Of a stretch of 64,000 nucleotides of DNA, positions 8,287 through 16,830 are shown one piece after another (position 1 is the stretch's first letter; the number at the start of each line of letters is the position of its first letter). The position numbers and the translations under genes are program-made. Below the pieces are notes generated by a model. The model made no database searches. It was not told where the DNA came from and saw nothing but the letters and a program-made list of their open reading frames with translations. Source of the DNA: Microbacterium enclense. Its GTDB lineage: Bacteria; Actinomycetota; Actinomycetes; Actinomycetales; Microbacteriaceae. The DNA lies in contig NZ_RBZY01000001.1 of assembly GCF_004022425.1 (NCBI RefSeq), positions 31,788 to 95,787 on the forward strand. Reading direction: 5' to 3'.

Positions 8287-9540
8287 ATGACCCACACCCG
8301 CTCCTCCGGTACGAACTGGTCGGGAAACCACCGCTACCGCGCCGCCGAGACCCTGCTGCCCGCCGACTTCGACGAGCTCTCGGCCGCCGTCACCGGAGCG
8401 ACGTCGCTCCGCGTCCAGGCGACGCGGCACACGTTCAACGACATCGGCGACACCGACGCGACGCTGCTCTCGCTCGAGGGCATGCCCGTCCGGATCGAGA
8501 TCGACGGCGACCGCGTCCGCGTCGAGGGCCTCGTCACGTTCGCACAGCTCGCGCCCGTGCTCGAAGCCGAGGGCCGCGCGCTCCACAACCTCGGCTCGCT
8601 CCCGCACATCTCGGTCGCGGGGGCGGCCGCGACCGGCACCCACGGCTCCGGCACGGCGAACGGCAACCTCCCCAGCGCCGTGACGGCCCTGGAGATCATG
8701 GATGCCGACGGCCACACGCATCACATCGATCGCGATCACGCGTGGTTCCCGGCGGCCGCTCTCGGCCTCGGCGCCTTCGGTGTGGTCACGGCCGTCGAGC
8801 TGCGGACGGTCCCGACCTACAGCGTGACGGCCGAGGCGTACACGGGCGTCGCGTGGGACGACATCGTGGCCGACCCGCGACGCCTCTTCGCGAGCGCCCG
8901 CAGCGTCAGCGTCTTCACGACGTGGGGCGACCCCGCCCACGACCTCGTGTGGATCAAGTCGACGGATGCCGACGCGGAACCCGGGTACGTGACCGACCTG
9001 GGTGGGCGCCCGATCGGCGACGACCTGCACCTCGGACGCATCCGCACGGTCGGCAACACCACCGAGCGCGGAACGCCCGGGCCGTGGCACACGCGCCTGC
9101 CGCACTTCCGCGCCGAGGCTCTGCCGAGCGACGGCGACGAGATCCAGTCCGAGTACTTCGTCCCCCTGGACGCCGCGACCGAGGCGCTCGCGGCCGTGCG
9201 GGCCGTGGCATCCACGATCGACCCGGTCCTGCTCGTGACGGAGCTGCGGACGGTCGCGGCCGACGACCTGTGGCTGAGCCCGGCGTATCAGCGCGACGTG
9301 CTCGCGATCCACTTCACGTGGCGCAACGACAACGCCGGGGTGGCCCAGGTGCTGCCGACGGTCGAGGCGGCGCTCGCCCCCTTCGACGTTCGTCCGCACT
9401 GGGGCAAGGCGTTCACGATGCCCGGCGAGACGATCCGCGCGACGCTCCCCCACGCCGCCGACTTCGTCGCCGCGGCTCGGGATGCCGATCCGCGCGGCGT
9501 GTTCCGCAACGCGTTCCTCAGCCGCACGCTCGGGCTGTAA
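8287..9540 (+). CDS. aldO: Alditol (xylitol/sorbitol) oxidase
   Basis: A 417-residue FAD-dependent oxidase of the vanillyl-alcohol-oxidase fold. It closely resembles Streptomyces coelicolor AldO by recall: TNWSGN start, LGSLPHISVAGAAATGTHGSG FAD loop (in part), HTRLPHFRAE and RPHWGK. His48 (ATRHTFND) aligns with the histidine that covalently carries FAD in AldO. It oxidises a terminal CH2OH of xylitol or sorbitol to the aldose and makes H2O2. It follows the ROK gene by 43 bases, probably in one transcript. The nearby peroxidase could remove peroxide. Confidence 0.88.
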   Translation: MTHTRSSGTNWSGNHRYRAAETLLPADFDELSAAVTGATSLRVQATRHTFNDIGDTDATLLSLEGMPVRIEIDGDRVRVEGLVTFAQLAPVLEAEGRALHNLGSLPHISVAGAAATGTHGSGTANGNLPSAVTALEIMDADGHTHHIDRDHAWFPAAALGLGAFGVVTAVELRTVPTYSVTAEAYTGVAWDDIVADPRRLFASARSVSVFTTWGDPAHDLVWIKSTDADAEPGYVTDLGGRPIGDDLHLGRIRTVGNTTERGTPGPWHTRLPHFRAEALPSDGDEIQSEYFVPLDAATEALAAVRAVASTIDPVLLVTELRTVAADDLWLSPAYQRDVLAIHFTWRNDNAGVAQVLPTVEAALAPFDVRPHWGKAFTMPGETIRATLPHAADFVAAARDADPRGVFRNAFLSRTLGL

Positions 9541-9692
9541 CCGCCGCACCCGTCGTCGTGAGACGGCGGTCCGCGCGTGGCGACCACCCGGGTGAAGGAA
9601 CGGGGCGCGAACGCGGCGTCGGCGGGCGCACGGTCTGTGCCGCGCGCACGGGAGGCCAGAGTGGTCGGGTTGTTCCTCACCCGAAAGGCCCC

Positions 9693-10841
9693 ATGAGCGC
9701 TACGCCACCTGCCTCGGACGGCTGGGTCGCGATCGCGTTCGGAGCACTGGATGTGTCCGCGTCCGAGACGTTTCCCGACGGCGCCGAGGTGCTCGTCTTG
9801 CCCGCCGAGCCGGCCGAGCCGTTCTGTCTCACCGGCGACGGGGCACGGATGTGGCGGCGACTCGTCACCGCGGGGCCGGTCGCCCCGGCGGACGCCGACG
9901 AACGCGACATGCTCGAGGCGATGACCGCGCTCGCGATCGCCTCTCCCGACCCGGCGCATCCCGCCCGCATCCATCGCCTGCACCCCCCGCGATTGTCGTC
10001 GCCGATGCATGAACTGGCCTACGCGCTCACCGCGCGGCTCGCCTCCGGGCACGGCATCCCCGTCGTGTTCATCAAGGGGCCCGCATTGCACCACCAGGGG
10101 CTGCGCGAGCGCGAGCACTCCGGCGATGTCGATGTGTGGTGCGAGCCGCGTCGGTGGGACGACCTCGCCGCCGCGCTGACCAGCTGGGGGTGGAGCCGCG
10201 AGCCGGATCCGTGGCGCGGCACGTCGGTGCACCACACCGCGACGATGACCCCCGCCGAATGGGGGTGCGAGATCGACGTGCACCGCCGGGTGCCGGGCCT
10301 CACCCTCGACGACGCCGCGGCGTTCGACGCCGTCGCCCGCCGCACCGAGAGCGTGGTCTACGCCGGTGTCGACGTGGCCGTGCCCCGCCCCGAGGTCCAC
10401 GCGGTACTGGCGGCCGTGCACGAGGTCCGACCCGAGATCGGGGCAGGTCCCCGCTCCGCGGCGGCCTCAGCGACCGCCGCGGCGCTGCTGAGCGCGGCGG
10501 CGGGCAGCGGCACGCGGGCCGTCGAGCTCGGTGCCGTGCCCGTCCTCGCGGCAGAGCTCGAGGGGGTGGTGTCCGCCGAACTGATCGCTCGACATCGCGA
10601 CGACGCCCCGCGGGATTGGGCGTGGCGGGCCGAACCGAACCGCGCCCGTGCCTACTGGCGAGCGCTGCGCGGAGAGCCCCTCGTCACACGCGTGCGCGTC
10701 CTGTGGCGCTTCGTGTGGCCGCCGGACGACATCGCTCTGGCATCCGCCCGGCGCGCGGGCGATCCGGATGCGGGCCCCACCGTGGCCCGGTGGCGCCGAC
10801 TCGGCCGGGGTCTTCGCAACCTCCGCACGCCGTCCCCCTGA
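9693..10841 (+). CDS. PqqD-like domain fused to uncharacterised nucleotidyltransferase
   Basis: A 382-residue protein. Residues about 10-90 resemble a PqqD/HPr-rel-A type domain (a beta strand ending in CLTGDGARMWRRLV). From about residue 100 it carries the nucleotidyltransferase pattern of family PF14907: VVFIKGPALHHQGL then SGDVDVW, with Asp145 and Asp147 as likely metal ligands, and an EIDVHRR strand. Relatives occur in polysaccharide and peptide-modification loci, but no reaction is established. It converges with the polymerase gene with only four bases between stop codons. AAAGG lies upstream of ATG 9693. Confidence 0.7.
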   Translation: MSATPPASDGWVAIAFGALDVSASETFPDGAEVLVLPAEPAEPFCLTGDGARMWRRLVTAGPVAPADADERDMLEAMTALAIASPDPAHPARIHRLHPPRLSSPMHELAYALTARLASGHGIPVVFIKGPALHHQGLREREHSGDVDVWCEPRRWDDLAAALTSWGWSREPDPWRGTSVHHTATMTPAEWGCEIDVHRRVPGLTLDDAAAFDAVARRTESVVYAGVDVAVPRPEVHAVLAAVHEVRPEIGAGPRSAAASATAAALLSAAAGSGTRAVELGAVPVLAAELEGVVSAELIARHRDDAPRDWAWRAEPNRARAYWRALRGEPLVTRVRVLWRFVWPPDDIALASARRAGDPDAGPTVARWRRLGRGLRNLRTPSP

Positions 10842-10849
10842 CGCGTCAG
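10838..10849. other. 12-base palindrome spanning two convergent stop codons
   Basis: CTGACGCGTCAG is self-complementary and contains the TGA of the nucleotidyltransferase and the TGA of the minus-strand polymerase. No terminator can fit between the genes, so their transcripts must overlap. Confidence 0.7.
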
Positions 10850-12174
10850 CCCCAGCGACCCCGGCGAGCGGCGCGTGTCGCCGGACCGGTCGGCTCGAGA
10901 GCGCTCCGCTCCCTGTCCAGCTGCCGCCGGGTGGCGAAGACGACCAGGGGGACGAGAGCGGATGCCGAGAGCGGCCCCCATCCCAGCAGCGGGAACGGTG
11001 TCTCGGTCGCGCCGATCGCCAGCAGACCGACGACGAACGCGATCCCCGCGACCGAGGACGACCGGGTCGGGTCCGCCGCGGCACCGAAGAGGGCGAACAC
11101 GACGATGGCGAGCCAGGCCAGCAGGACGATGACGCCGCCCTGCACCAGCGTCGTGAGGACGAGGTTGTGCGCGTGACTGGCCGCGCTGGAGAGCACCTCG
11201 CGCAACACGGGGTAGTTGTCGGCGTACCAGTGAGCGCCGAGACCGAACAGTCCGTGATCGCCGAGAGCCTCGCGGTTGTAGATCCAGATCGCACCGCGGT
11301 ACGTGAACGCCTCCGGGTCGGTCTCGGTGAACGGGATGCGGATCACCGCGACGAGCGCCACCACCGCCCCGACGACGCTGACGGCGACGAATCCGGCCCG
11401 CGGGAGCAGGCGGCTCAGCACCACAACGGCGAGCATGGCGCCCGCTCCCACGAGCGCCGTGCGCGAGGAGCTCAGCGCGAGCGCCCAGCCGACGACCAGC
11501 AGCAGCGGCCACCGGGCGAGGGCACGACGCACCAGGAAGATGCACGGCAGAGAGAGGGCGAGGAACATGCCGAAGGTGTTCGAGTGCGAGAAGATCCCGG
11601 CCAGGAGCGGCGCGCCCGTGAGCGACTTGTCGAACGTCCCCGTCCCGCCCGAGATGGTCACCACCGCGGGAGCGGCGTACATCGCCACGATCGATGCGGC
11701 AGCGACGACACCGCCGGTGTAGCCGAGCACGACGAGATCCTCAGGTTTCACCCGCACGCTCACCAAGAGCGCCCCTGCCGCCGCGGTCAGCAGCAGACCG
11801 AACGTCGGTGTCCGGCCGTGGACGAACTCGTTTGCCGCGAGCACCAGCCCCGGCAGCACGACCAGGAGCAGGCTCGGGCCCGACATCCGGGCGAAGAGCA
11901 GGACGAGCAGGACGGCAGCCGCCGCCACGGCCGGCACGAGGGCACTTCCGAGATCGTCGATCGCCGCCACGACGGGGTTCGTCGTGGTCTTCCCCTCCTT
12001 GTAATGCGATCGATCGGTCAGCACCGTCTCGACGAGCGGCCCGAGCAGCGAGAAGGCGGCGAGCAGCAGGACCGTGAGTCGCCGCGCGAAGAGGGAGTCG
12101 ACTAACCCGGCACGGGGGACGGGCGACGCGACGGCGGGGTCGCGGGGACTGGCTAGCGTGCTCACGGCCGACAC
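10846..12174 (-). CDS. O-antigen ligase/polymerase-like membrane protein
   Basis: A 442-residue, strongly hydrophobic protein with about ten to twelve predicted membrane helices and a large loop near the C-terminal third (YRGAIWIYNREALGDHGLFG...HAHNLVL). That loop pattern, including the HAHN motif, is typical of Wzy/WaaL-type polymerases, which join polysaccharide repeat units or ligate them at the outer face of the membrane. GTG 12174 is chosen because GGGAG lies seven bases upstream. GTG 12165 and GTG 12204 are alternatives. It diverges from the flippase gene with 22 bases between starts. Confidence 0.8.
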   Translation of the reverse strand: MSAVSTLASPRDPAVASPVPRAGLVDSLFARRLTVLLLAAFSLLGPLVETVLTDRSHYKEGKTTTNPVVAAIDDLGSALVPAVAAAAVLLVLLFARMSGPSLLLVVLPGLVLAANEFVHGRTPTFGLLLTAAAGALLVSVRVKPEDLVVLGYTGGVVAAASIVAMYAAPAVVTISGGTGTFDKSLTGAPLLAGIFSHSNTFGMFLALSLPCIFLVRRALARWPLLLVVGWALALSSSRTALVGAGAMLAVVVLSRLLPRAGFVAVSVVGAVVALVAVIRIPFTETDPEAFTYRGAIWIYNREALGDHGLFGLGAHWYADNYPVLREVLSSAASHAHNLVLTTLVQGGVIVLLAWLAIVVFALFGAAADPTRSSSVAGIAFVVGLLAIGATETPFPLLGWGPLSASALVPLVVFATRRQLDRERSALEPTGPATRAARRGRWG

Positions 12175-12181
12175 CGTACAA

Positions 12182-12192
12182 CTCCCGGGGAG
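12182..12192. promoter_or_regulatory. Shared palindromic Shine-Dalgarno for divergent genes
   Basis: CTCCCGGGGAG reads GGGGAG four bases before ATG 12197 (plus) and GGGAG seven bases before GTG 12174 (minus). Both ribosome-binding sites thus occupy one 11-base palindrome. The promoters must lie inside the opposite coding regions. Confidence 0.55.
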
Positions 12193-12196
12193 CGCG

Positions 12197-13633
12197 ATGA
12201 CCACGACCTCTGTCGTCGCCCCTCGGCGTCGCGGTGCCGCACTGCTGCTGGGCGCGCAGTGGATGCGCTACGTGTCGCAGCTGCTCGGCATGGTCGTGCT
12301 GGCCCGGCTCGTCAGCCCCGCCGAGTTCGGCGTGGTGGCGCTCGCCGCCACGCTGGCGGGCTTCGCGGCCGTGCTCGGCGATTTCGGACTCAGCATGGCG
12401 GCGCTGCGCGCCCCGACGCTGTCCGCGGCGCAGCGCACGCTGCTCTTCTGGACCAACACCGCCATCGGCATCCTCGCCACCGTCCTCGTGATCGCCGCGG
12501 CCCCGCCGTTCGCGGCCGTCTACGGCAACCCGTTCCTCGTCCCGGTGCTCGCCCTCCTCGCCCCGGCGTTCGCGCTGCGCTCGATGAGCGCCCAGTTCCG
12601 CGTCGAACTGAACCGCGCGGGACTCCTCGGTCGGCTCGCCGCGGCCGAACTCGCGGGCGATCTGACCGGGCTCGTCGCCGCGATCATTCTGGCCACCCTC
12701 GGCGGTGGCGCGCTCGCCCTCGCGTCGCAGGGAACGATCGCCGCCGGGCTCACGCTCGTGATCACGGCGATCCTGACGCCGTGGCGCCCGGGATGGCCCC
12801 GCCGCGGCGTCGACATGCGGGAGTTGCTGACCTTCGGGGGCCACACGTTCGTGGTGCACGCGCTGAACTACGTCTCCGGCGTCACGGGCACGCTCGCGGT
12901 GGGCAGGGTGGCGAACGAGAGCACCGTCGGTCTTTTCAGCCGGGCGACCCAGCTGGTGAATCTCCCGATCGATCAGCTCATCACGCCGCTCACGCGAGTC
13001 GTGATCCCGTCGCTGGTGGATGCCACCGGCGCACCGCTCCAGCAGCGACTGACCAAGTATCAGACCGTGCTGAGCTACCCCGTGCTGGCGTATCTCAGCC
13101 TCTTCGCCGTGACCGCGGAGCCGGCGATCCACGTCGTGTTCGGCGGGCGCTGGGACGACGCCGCGATCTACGTTCCCGTGCTCGCGGTCGGAGCCGTCTT
13201 CCAGACGCTCGGGTACCCGCAGTACTGGGCGTTCGTCGCCACGGGCCGATCCGACCTGCTGCTGTGGTGCGAGGCCACGGGGCGGATTCTCATGATCGTG
13301 CTCGTCGTGACCGCCGCCGGGCTCGGACCGTTCGCGATCACCGTCGCGATGTCGATCGGGCAGGTCGTCCTCTGGGGCGCCGCCTTCCTCCTGCTCCCGC
13401 GTGCCGGCGTGTCCTCCGTCGCGCTGCTCTCCGCCTCGGGGCGCCCCGTCACCGTCTTCGCGATCGCGGCGGGCGTGGCATCCCTCATCGATCTGTCGTT
13501 CTTCACCCCGCTCGACCCGCTCGCCCAGCTGCTCGCGACCGGTGGCGTGTGGGCGATCGTCGTGAGCGCGGCGCTCGCCCTGGTGGCGCGCCGCGACCTC
13601 CGCTCCCTGTGGGGCGCCGTACGCCGACGGTGA
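12197..13633 (+). CDS. Polysaccharide flippase (Wzx/MATE-like)
   Basis: A 478-residue integral membrane protein with about twelve to fourteen helices in the polysaccharide-transport (MVF/MATE) fold. The start region (LLLGAQWMRYVSQLLGMVVLARLVSPAEFGVV, in part) and VGLFSRATQLVNLPID are typical of lipopolysaccharide-type translocases. It would flip lipid-linked glycan units across the membrane for the polymerase encoded divergently. ATG 12197 follows GGGGAG. It leads the operon that continues with the epimerase and two glycosyltransferases. Confidence 0.85.
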   Translation: MTTTSVVAPRRRGAALLLGAQWMRYVSQLLGMVVLARLVSPAEFGVVALAATLAGFAAVLGDFGLSMAALRAPTLSAAQRTLLFWTNTAIGILATVLVIAAAPPFAAVYGNPFLVPVLALLAPAFALRSMSAQFRVELNRAGLLGRLAAAELAGDLTGLVAAIILATLGGGALALASQGTIAAGLTLVITAILTPWRPGWPRRGVDMRELLTFGGHTFVVHALNYVSGVTGTLAVGRVANESTVGLFSRATQLVNLPIDQLITPLTRVVIPSLVDATGAPLQQRLTKYQTVLSYPVLAYLSLFAVTAEPAIHVVFGGRWDDAAIYVPVLAVGAVFQTLGYPQYWAFVATGRSDLLLWCEATGRILMIVLVVTAAGLGPFAITVAMSIGQVVLWGAAFLLLPRAGVSSVALLSASGRPVTVFAIAAGVASLIDLSFFTPLDPLAQLLATGGVWAIVVSAALALVARRDLRSLWGAVRRR

Positions 13634-13665
13634 GCCGCCCGCCCCCGATCCGACGAGAAGATCCC

Positions 13666-13701
13666 ATGCCGCGCACGCCTCGATCCCCCGGCGGTGACTG
13701 A
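13666..13701 (+). CDS. Possible 11-codon leader peptide before the epimerase
   Basis: An ATG at 13666 opens an 11-codon frame rich in Pro and Arg. Its TGA (13699-13701) overlaps the epimerase ATG at 13701 as TGATG. A weak AGAAG precedes it. The exact stop-start overlap suggests that reading it could feed ribosomes into the epimerase gene, which has no clear Shine-Dalgarno of its own. It could also be chance. Confidence 0.3.
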   Translation: MPRTPRSPGGD

Positions 13702-14621
13702 TGGTGCGATGCCTCGTCATCGGTGCGAACGGCTTCCTCGGCTCGCGGCTCTGCGACGCGCTCGCGGGCGCCGGTCACGACGTCGTCGGATTCGACCGTT
13801 ACAGCCACGGCATCCGTGCGTTCTCATCCCCCGACGTCGTGCCGCTGATCGGCGATTTCCTCGACCCGCGCGACGTCGCGGCGGCGGTCGCGGAGGCCGA
13901 CTACGTGTTCCACTTCCTCTCGACCACGACCCCGGCCAGCGCCGACCGAGAGCCGACCGTCGATCTGCGCACGAACGTCAGCGCCAGCGTCGAACTGCTC
14001 TCGCTGTGCGCGGCGGCCGGGGTGCGGCGGGTGTTCTTCGCTTCGAGCGGCGGTGCCATCTACGGCCCCCAGGCCCGACGGACGTTCGCCGAGGACACGC
14101 CGCTCCTGCCCGTCTCGCCCTACGGGATCGGCAAGCTCACGATCGAGAGATACCTCGACTACTACGCCACCACCGCCGGTCTTGCGTCGGTCAGTCTGCG
14201 CATCTCCAACCCGTACGGCCCGCGTGCGACGCCCGCGAAGGGCCAGGGCATCATCCCGATCACGCTCGACCGGATCCGCCGCGGTGAGCCCGCGGTGCAG
14301 GTCGGCGACGGATCGATGATCCGCGACTACATCCACGTCGAGGATCTGGTCGCCCGGATCCTGCGCATGGTCGAGAGGGTGCCCGAGCACCGGGCTTACA
14401 ACCTCGGCAGCGGGAGGGGCCACTCCGTCGCGGAGGTCTTCTCCACCATCCGCGCCGTCGTCGGGCAGGACTTCGATGTCGTCCGGATGCCGCAACCGGC
14501 CACGTTCGTCGATCACGTGGTGCTCGACGTCGACCGGTTCCACCGCGAGTACGGTCCCGACCGCGATCTGTCCCTCGCCGATGGGATCGCCGACACCTGG
14601 ACGAGGATGACGACCCCATGA
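13701..14621 (+). CDS. NAD-dependent nucleotide-sugar epimerase/dehydratase
   Basis: A 306-residue extended-SDR protein. GANGFLG near residue 8 binds NAD, Tyr141 and Lys145 (YGIGK) form the catalytic pair, and the Ser site is in SSGGAIYG. DYIHVEDLV and NLGSGRGHSV are typical of UDP-glucose 4-epimerase relatives. It likely makes an epimerised or dehydrated nucleotide sugar for the surrounding transferases; the exact substrate is unclear. The stop overlaps the next ATG (ATGA). Confidence 0.85.
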   Translation: MVRCLVIGANGFLGSRLCDALAGAGHDVVGFDRYSHGIRAFSSPDVVPLIGDFLDPRDVAAAVAEADYVFHFLSTTTPASADREPTVDLRTNVSASVELLSLCAAAGVRRVFFASSGGAIYGPQARRTFAEDTPLLPVSPYGIGKLTIERYLDYYATTAGLASVSLRISNPYGPRATPAKGQGIIPITLDRIRRGEPAVQVGDGSMIRDYIHVEDLVARILRMVERVPEHRAYNLGSGRGHSVAEVFSTIRAVVGQDFDVVRMPQPATFVDHVVLDVDRFHREYGPDRDLSLADGIADTWTRMTTP

Positions 14622-15721
14622 CGCGAGTTCTGCACGTGACGGAGTCCATGGGAAGCGGTGTCCTGAGCCTCGTCGACAGCATCAGCCGCCGTCAGGCGGC
14701 GGAGGGCGCCGACGTCGAGGTGGTCTTCGCCGCCCGCCCCGAGACCCCGAGCGACGAGGCGCTGCGTGCGCGCTTCGACGACCGCGTGGTGCTGCGGAGG
14801 GTGTCGACGGGGAGTCGCCTCGGTGATCTTCGCGCGCTGTGGCGCGCCGCCGTCGCCGCGGCGGATCGGGTCGATGCGGTGCACGCGCACTCGAGTATCG
14901 CCGGGGCCGTGGTCCGGCTGGCGCTACGGCGACGACTCGGCGCGGAGCGCGTCTTCTTCTCTCCCCACGGGTTCGCGTTCCTCCGCCTCGACCTTCCCGC
15001 CCCCGCGCGGGGCGGCATCCGTCTGCTCGAGAGGTTCCTGGCTCGACGATCGACCCTCATCCTGACGTCGCCGTCGGAGATCGCGATCGCCGAGCGCGCG
15101 CTGCGCCCCGCTCGCGCCCACCTCGTGCAGACCGGCATCCCCTCCGCATCCGTTTCGAGCGAACCGCGGGTCGCCGACGCGGATCGGCGGCCGGTGGTCG
15201 GGATGATCGGGCGGGTCGTGCACCAGAAGGCGCCGTGGCGCTTCGCCGCTGCCGCGCGGGCTCTCGCCGAGCGCGCCGACTTCGTGTGGATCGGCGGCGG
15301 GTCCGCCGACGACGAGCGCCGCTGGTTCGGCGACGCCCCGGTACGCGTGACCGGGTGGGTGTCGCCGGAGGAGCTGACCGCCCTCATCGACGGCATGGAC
15401 GTGCTGCTGTTCCCCTCGCTGTGGGAAGGGATGTCGCTCTCGCTCATCCAGGCGCAGGCGCAGGGCATCCCGGCCGTCGTGTCCGACGTGGTGGGCAACC
15501 GCGACAGCGTCGAGGACGGCGTCACCGGCTTCGTGTGCACCGACGACGACGCGCTGATCGCCGCGACCGCGCGCCTCCTGGACGACCCGCGACTGCGCGA
15601 GCGGATGTCGGCGGCTGCCCTCGGGTGGGCGCGGCGGGCGCTCACGGACGACGCCCTCGGCCGCGACTCTCTCGCGCTCTACCGCCTCGCGGTCGTCGCG
15701 GAAGCGACGCGGACGCCGTGA
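14618..15721 (+). CDS. Glycosyltransferase family 4
   Basis: A 367-residue GT-B fold glycosyltransferase. The N-terminal half begins MTRVLHVTESMGSGV, similar to WbnK/EPS transferases. The C-terminal half has VGMIGRVVHQKAPWRF and the donor-binding stretch LFPSLWEGMSLSLIQAQAQG, with the EX7E-like glutamates. It adds a sugar from a nucleotide donor to a lipid-linked glycan on the cytoplasmic side of the membrane. It overlaps both neighbours by four bases. Confidence 0.88.
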   Translation: MTRVLHVTESMGSGVLSLVDSISRRQAAEGADVEVVFAARPETPSDEALRARFDDRVVLRRVSTGSRLGDLRALWRAAVAAADRVDAVHAHSSIAGAVVRLALRRRLGAERVFFSPHGFAFLRLDLPAPARGGIRLLERFLARRSTLILTSPSEIAIAERALRPARAHLVQTGIPSASVSSEPRVADADRRPVVGMIGRVVHQKAPWRFAAAARALAERADFVWIGGGSADDERRWFGDAPVRVTGWVSPEELTALIDGMDVLLFPSLWEGMSLSLIQAQAQGIPAVVSDVVGNRDSVEDGVTGFVCTDDDALIAATARLLDDPRLRERMSAAALGWARRALTDDALGRDSLALYRLAVVAEATRTP

Positions 15722-16767
15722 TCGTCGTCAACGCCCGGTTCCTGACGCAGAGCGTCACCGGCATCCAACGTTTCGCGGCCGAGATCACGCGGGAGCTGCT
15801 CGCCCTGCGCTCGGATGTCGTGCTGGCGGCGCCCCGCGATGCCACCGACACGGCGGGGCTGGACCCGCGCCGCATCGTCCGGGTCGGGCGTCTGCGCGGC
15901 CACGCGTGGGAGCAGATCGACCTGCCCCTGTTCGCCCGCGGCCGGGGCGCGGTGCTTCTCGACCTCACGAGCACCGGCCCGATCTGGTACCGACCGCAGG
16001 TGTCGACCCACCACGACATCACGTGGCTCCGGCATCCGGAGAGTTTCAACCGGCGGTTCCGCGCGGTCTACTCCCTCGTCGTCCCGCGGCTGATCGCCCG
16101 GAGCGACCGACTGCTCACCGTCAGCGCCTTCTCGCGGGGCGAGATCGCCGCGCACTTCGCGGCATCGCCCGAGAGATTCACGGTCGTTCCGAACGCCGCC
16201 GCCGCGCACTTCGGGCCCGTCGGCCCCGTGGCATCCGGCCGCTTCCTGCTGGCCGTGTCGTCACCCAACGCGCACAAGAACTTCGCGCGGATGCTGGCGG
16301 CCTTCGCGCGGTTCTCCGCCGCGCACCCCGACGTCGAGTTGCGCGTCGTCGGCAGCCAGACGCGCGCGTTCGCCCGCCAGGAGTACGCGGATGCCGGCGA
16401 GCGCGTCCGCTTCCTCGGGCGGGTCGACGACGACGAACTCGCCGCGCTCTACCGCGGGGCTCTCGCTTTCGTCTTCCCGTCGCTGTACGAGGGCTTCGGC
16501 ATCCCCCCGCTCGAGGCGCAGCAGTGCGGGTGCCCGGTCGTGGCCGCCCGGGCCGCCTCGCTTCCGGAGGTGCTCGGCGACTCCGCGCTGTTCGTCGACC
16601 CGTACGACATCGACGAGATCGCGGGTGCCCTGACGCGGATCGTCGCGGACGATGCTCTCCGCGCGCGGTTGCGCGAGGCGGGGCTCCGCAACGCGCGCCG
16701 GTTCTCGTGGCGGGAGTCGGCCGAGCGGGTGTCGCGCGTGCTCGATTCCCTGGCCGCGGGGCGCTGA
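15718..16767 (+). CDS. Glycosyltransferase family 4 (WbpY/mannosyltransferase-like)
   Basis: A 349-residue GT-B glycosyltransferase. The acceptor half starts [20 protein letters not shown], a signature of the group that recognises TGIxR. The donor half contains [14 protein letters not shown] and [18 protein letters not shown]. The GTG at 15718 overlaps the preceding stop as GTGA. It is the last gene of the flippase operon, before a 63-base gap to the SDR gene. Confidence 0.88.
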   Translation: MIVVNARFLTQSVTGIQRFAAEITRELLALRSDVVLAAPRDATDTAGLDPRRIVRVGRLRGHAWEQIDLPLFARGRGAVLLDLTSTGPIWYRPQVSTHHDITWLRHPESFNRRFRAVYSLVVPRLIARSDRLLTVSAFSRGEIAAHFAASPERFTVVPNAAAAHFGPVGPVASGRFLLAVSSPNAHKNFARMLAAFARFSAAHPDVELRVVGSQTRAFARQEYADAGERVRFLGRVDDDELAALYRGALAFVFPSLYEGFGIPPLEAQQCGCPVVAARAASLPEVLGDSALFVDPYDIDEIAGALTRIVADDALRARLREAGLRNARRFSWRESAERVSRVLDSLAAGR

Positions 16768-16817
16768 AGGTTTCGCCCGCTGCCGTCAAGGGAGGGCGCC
16801 CGGAGTGATCGGGTGCC

Positions 16818-16823
16818 TAACGT
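16818..16823 (+). promoter_or_regulatory. -10-like TAACGT for leaderless SDR transcript
   Basis: TAACGT ends seven bases before ATG 16831. An alternative GTG start at 16813 has GGAG at proper distance, so the two readings (leaderless or longer protein) compete. Confidence 0.4.
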
Positions 16824-16830
16824 CGGGCCC

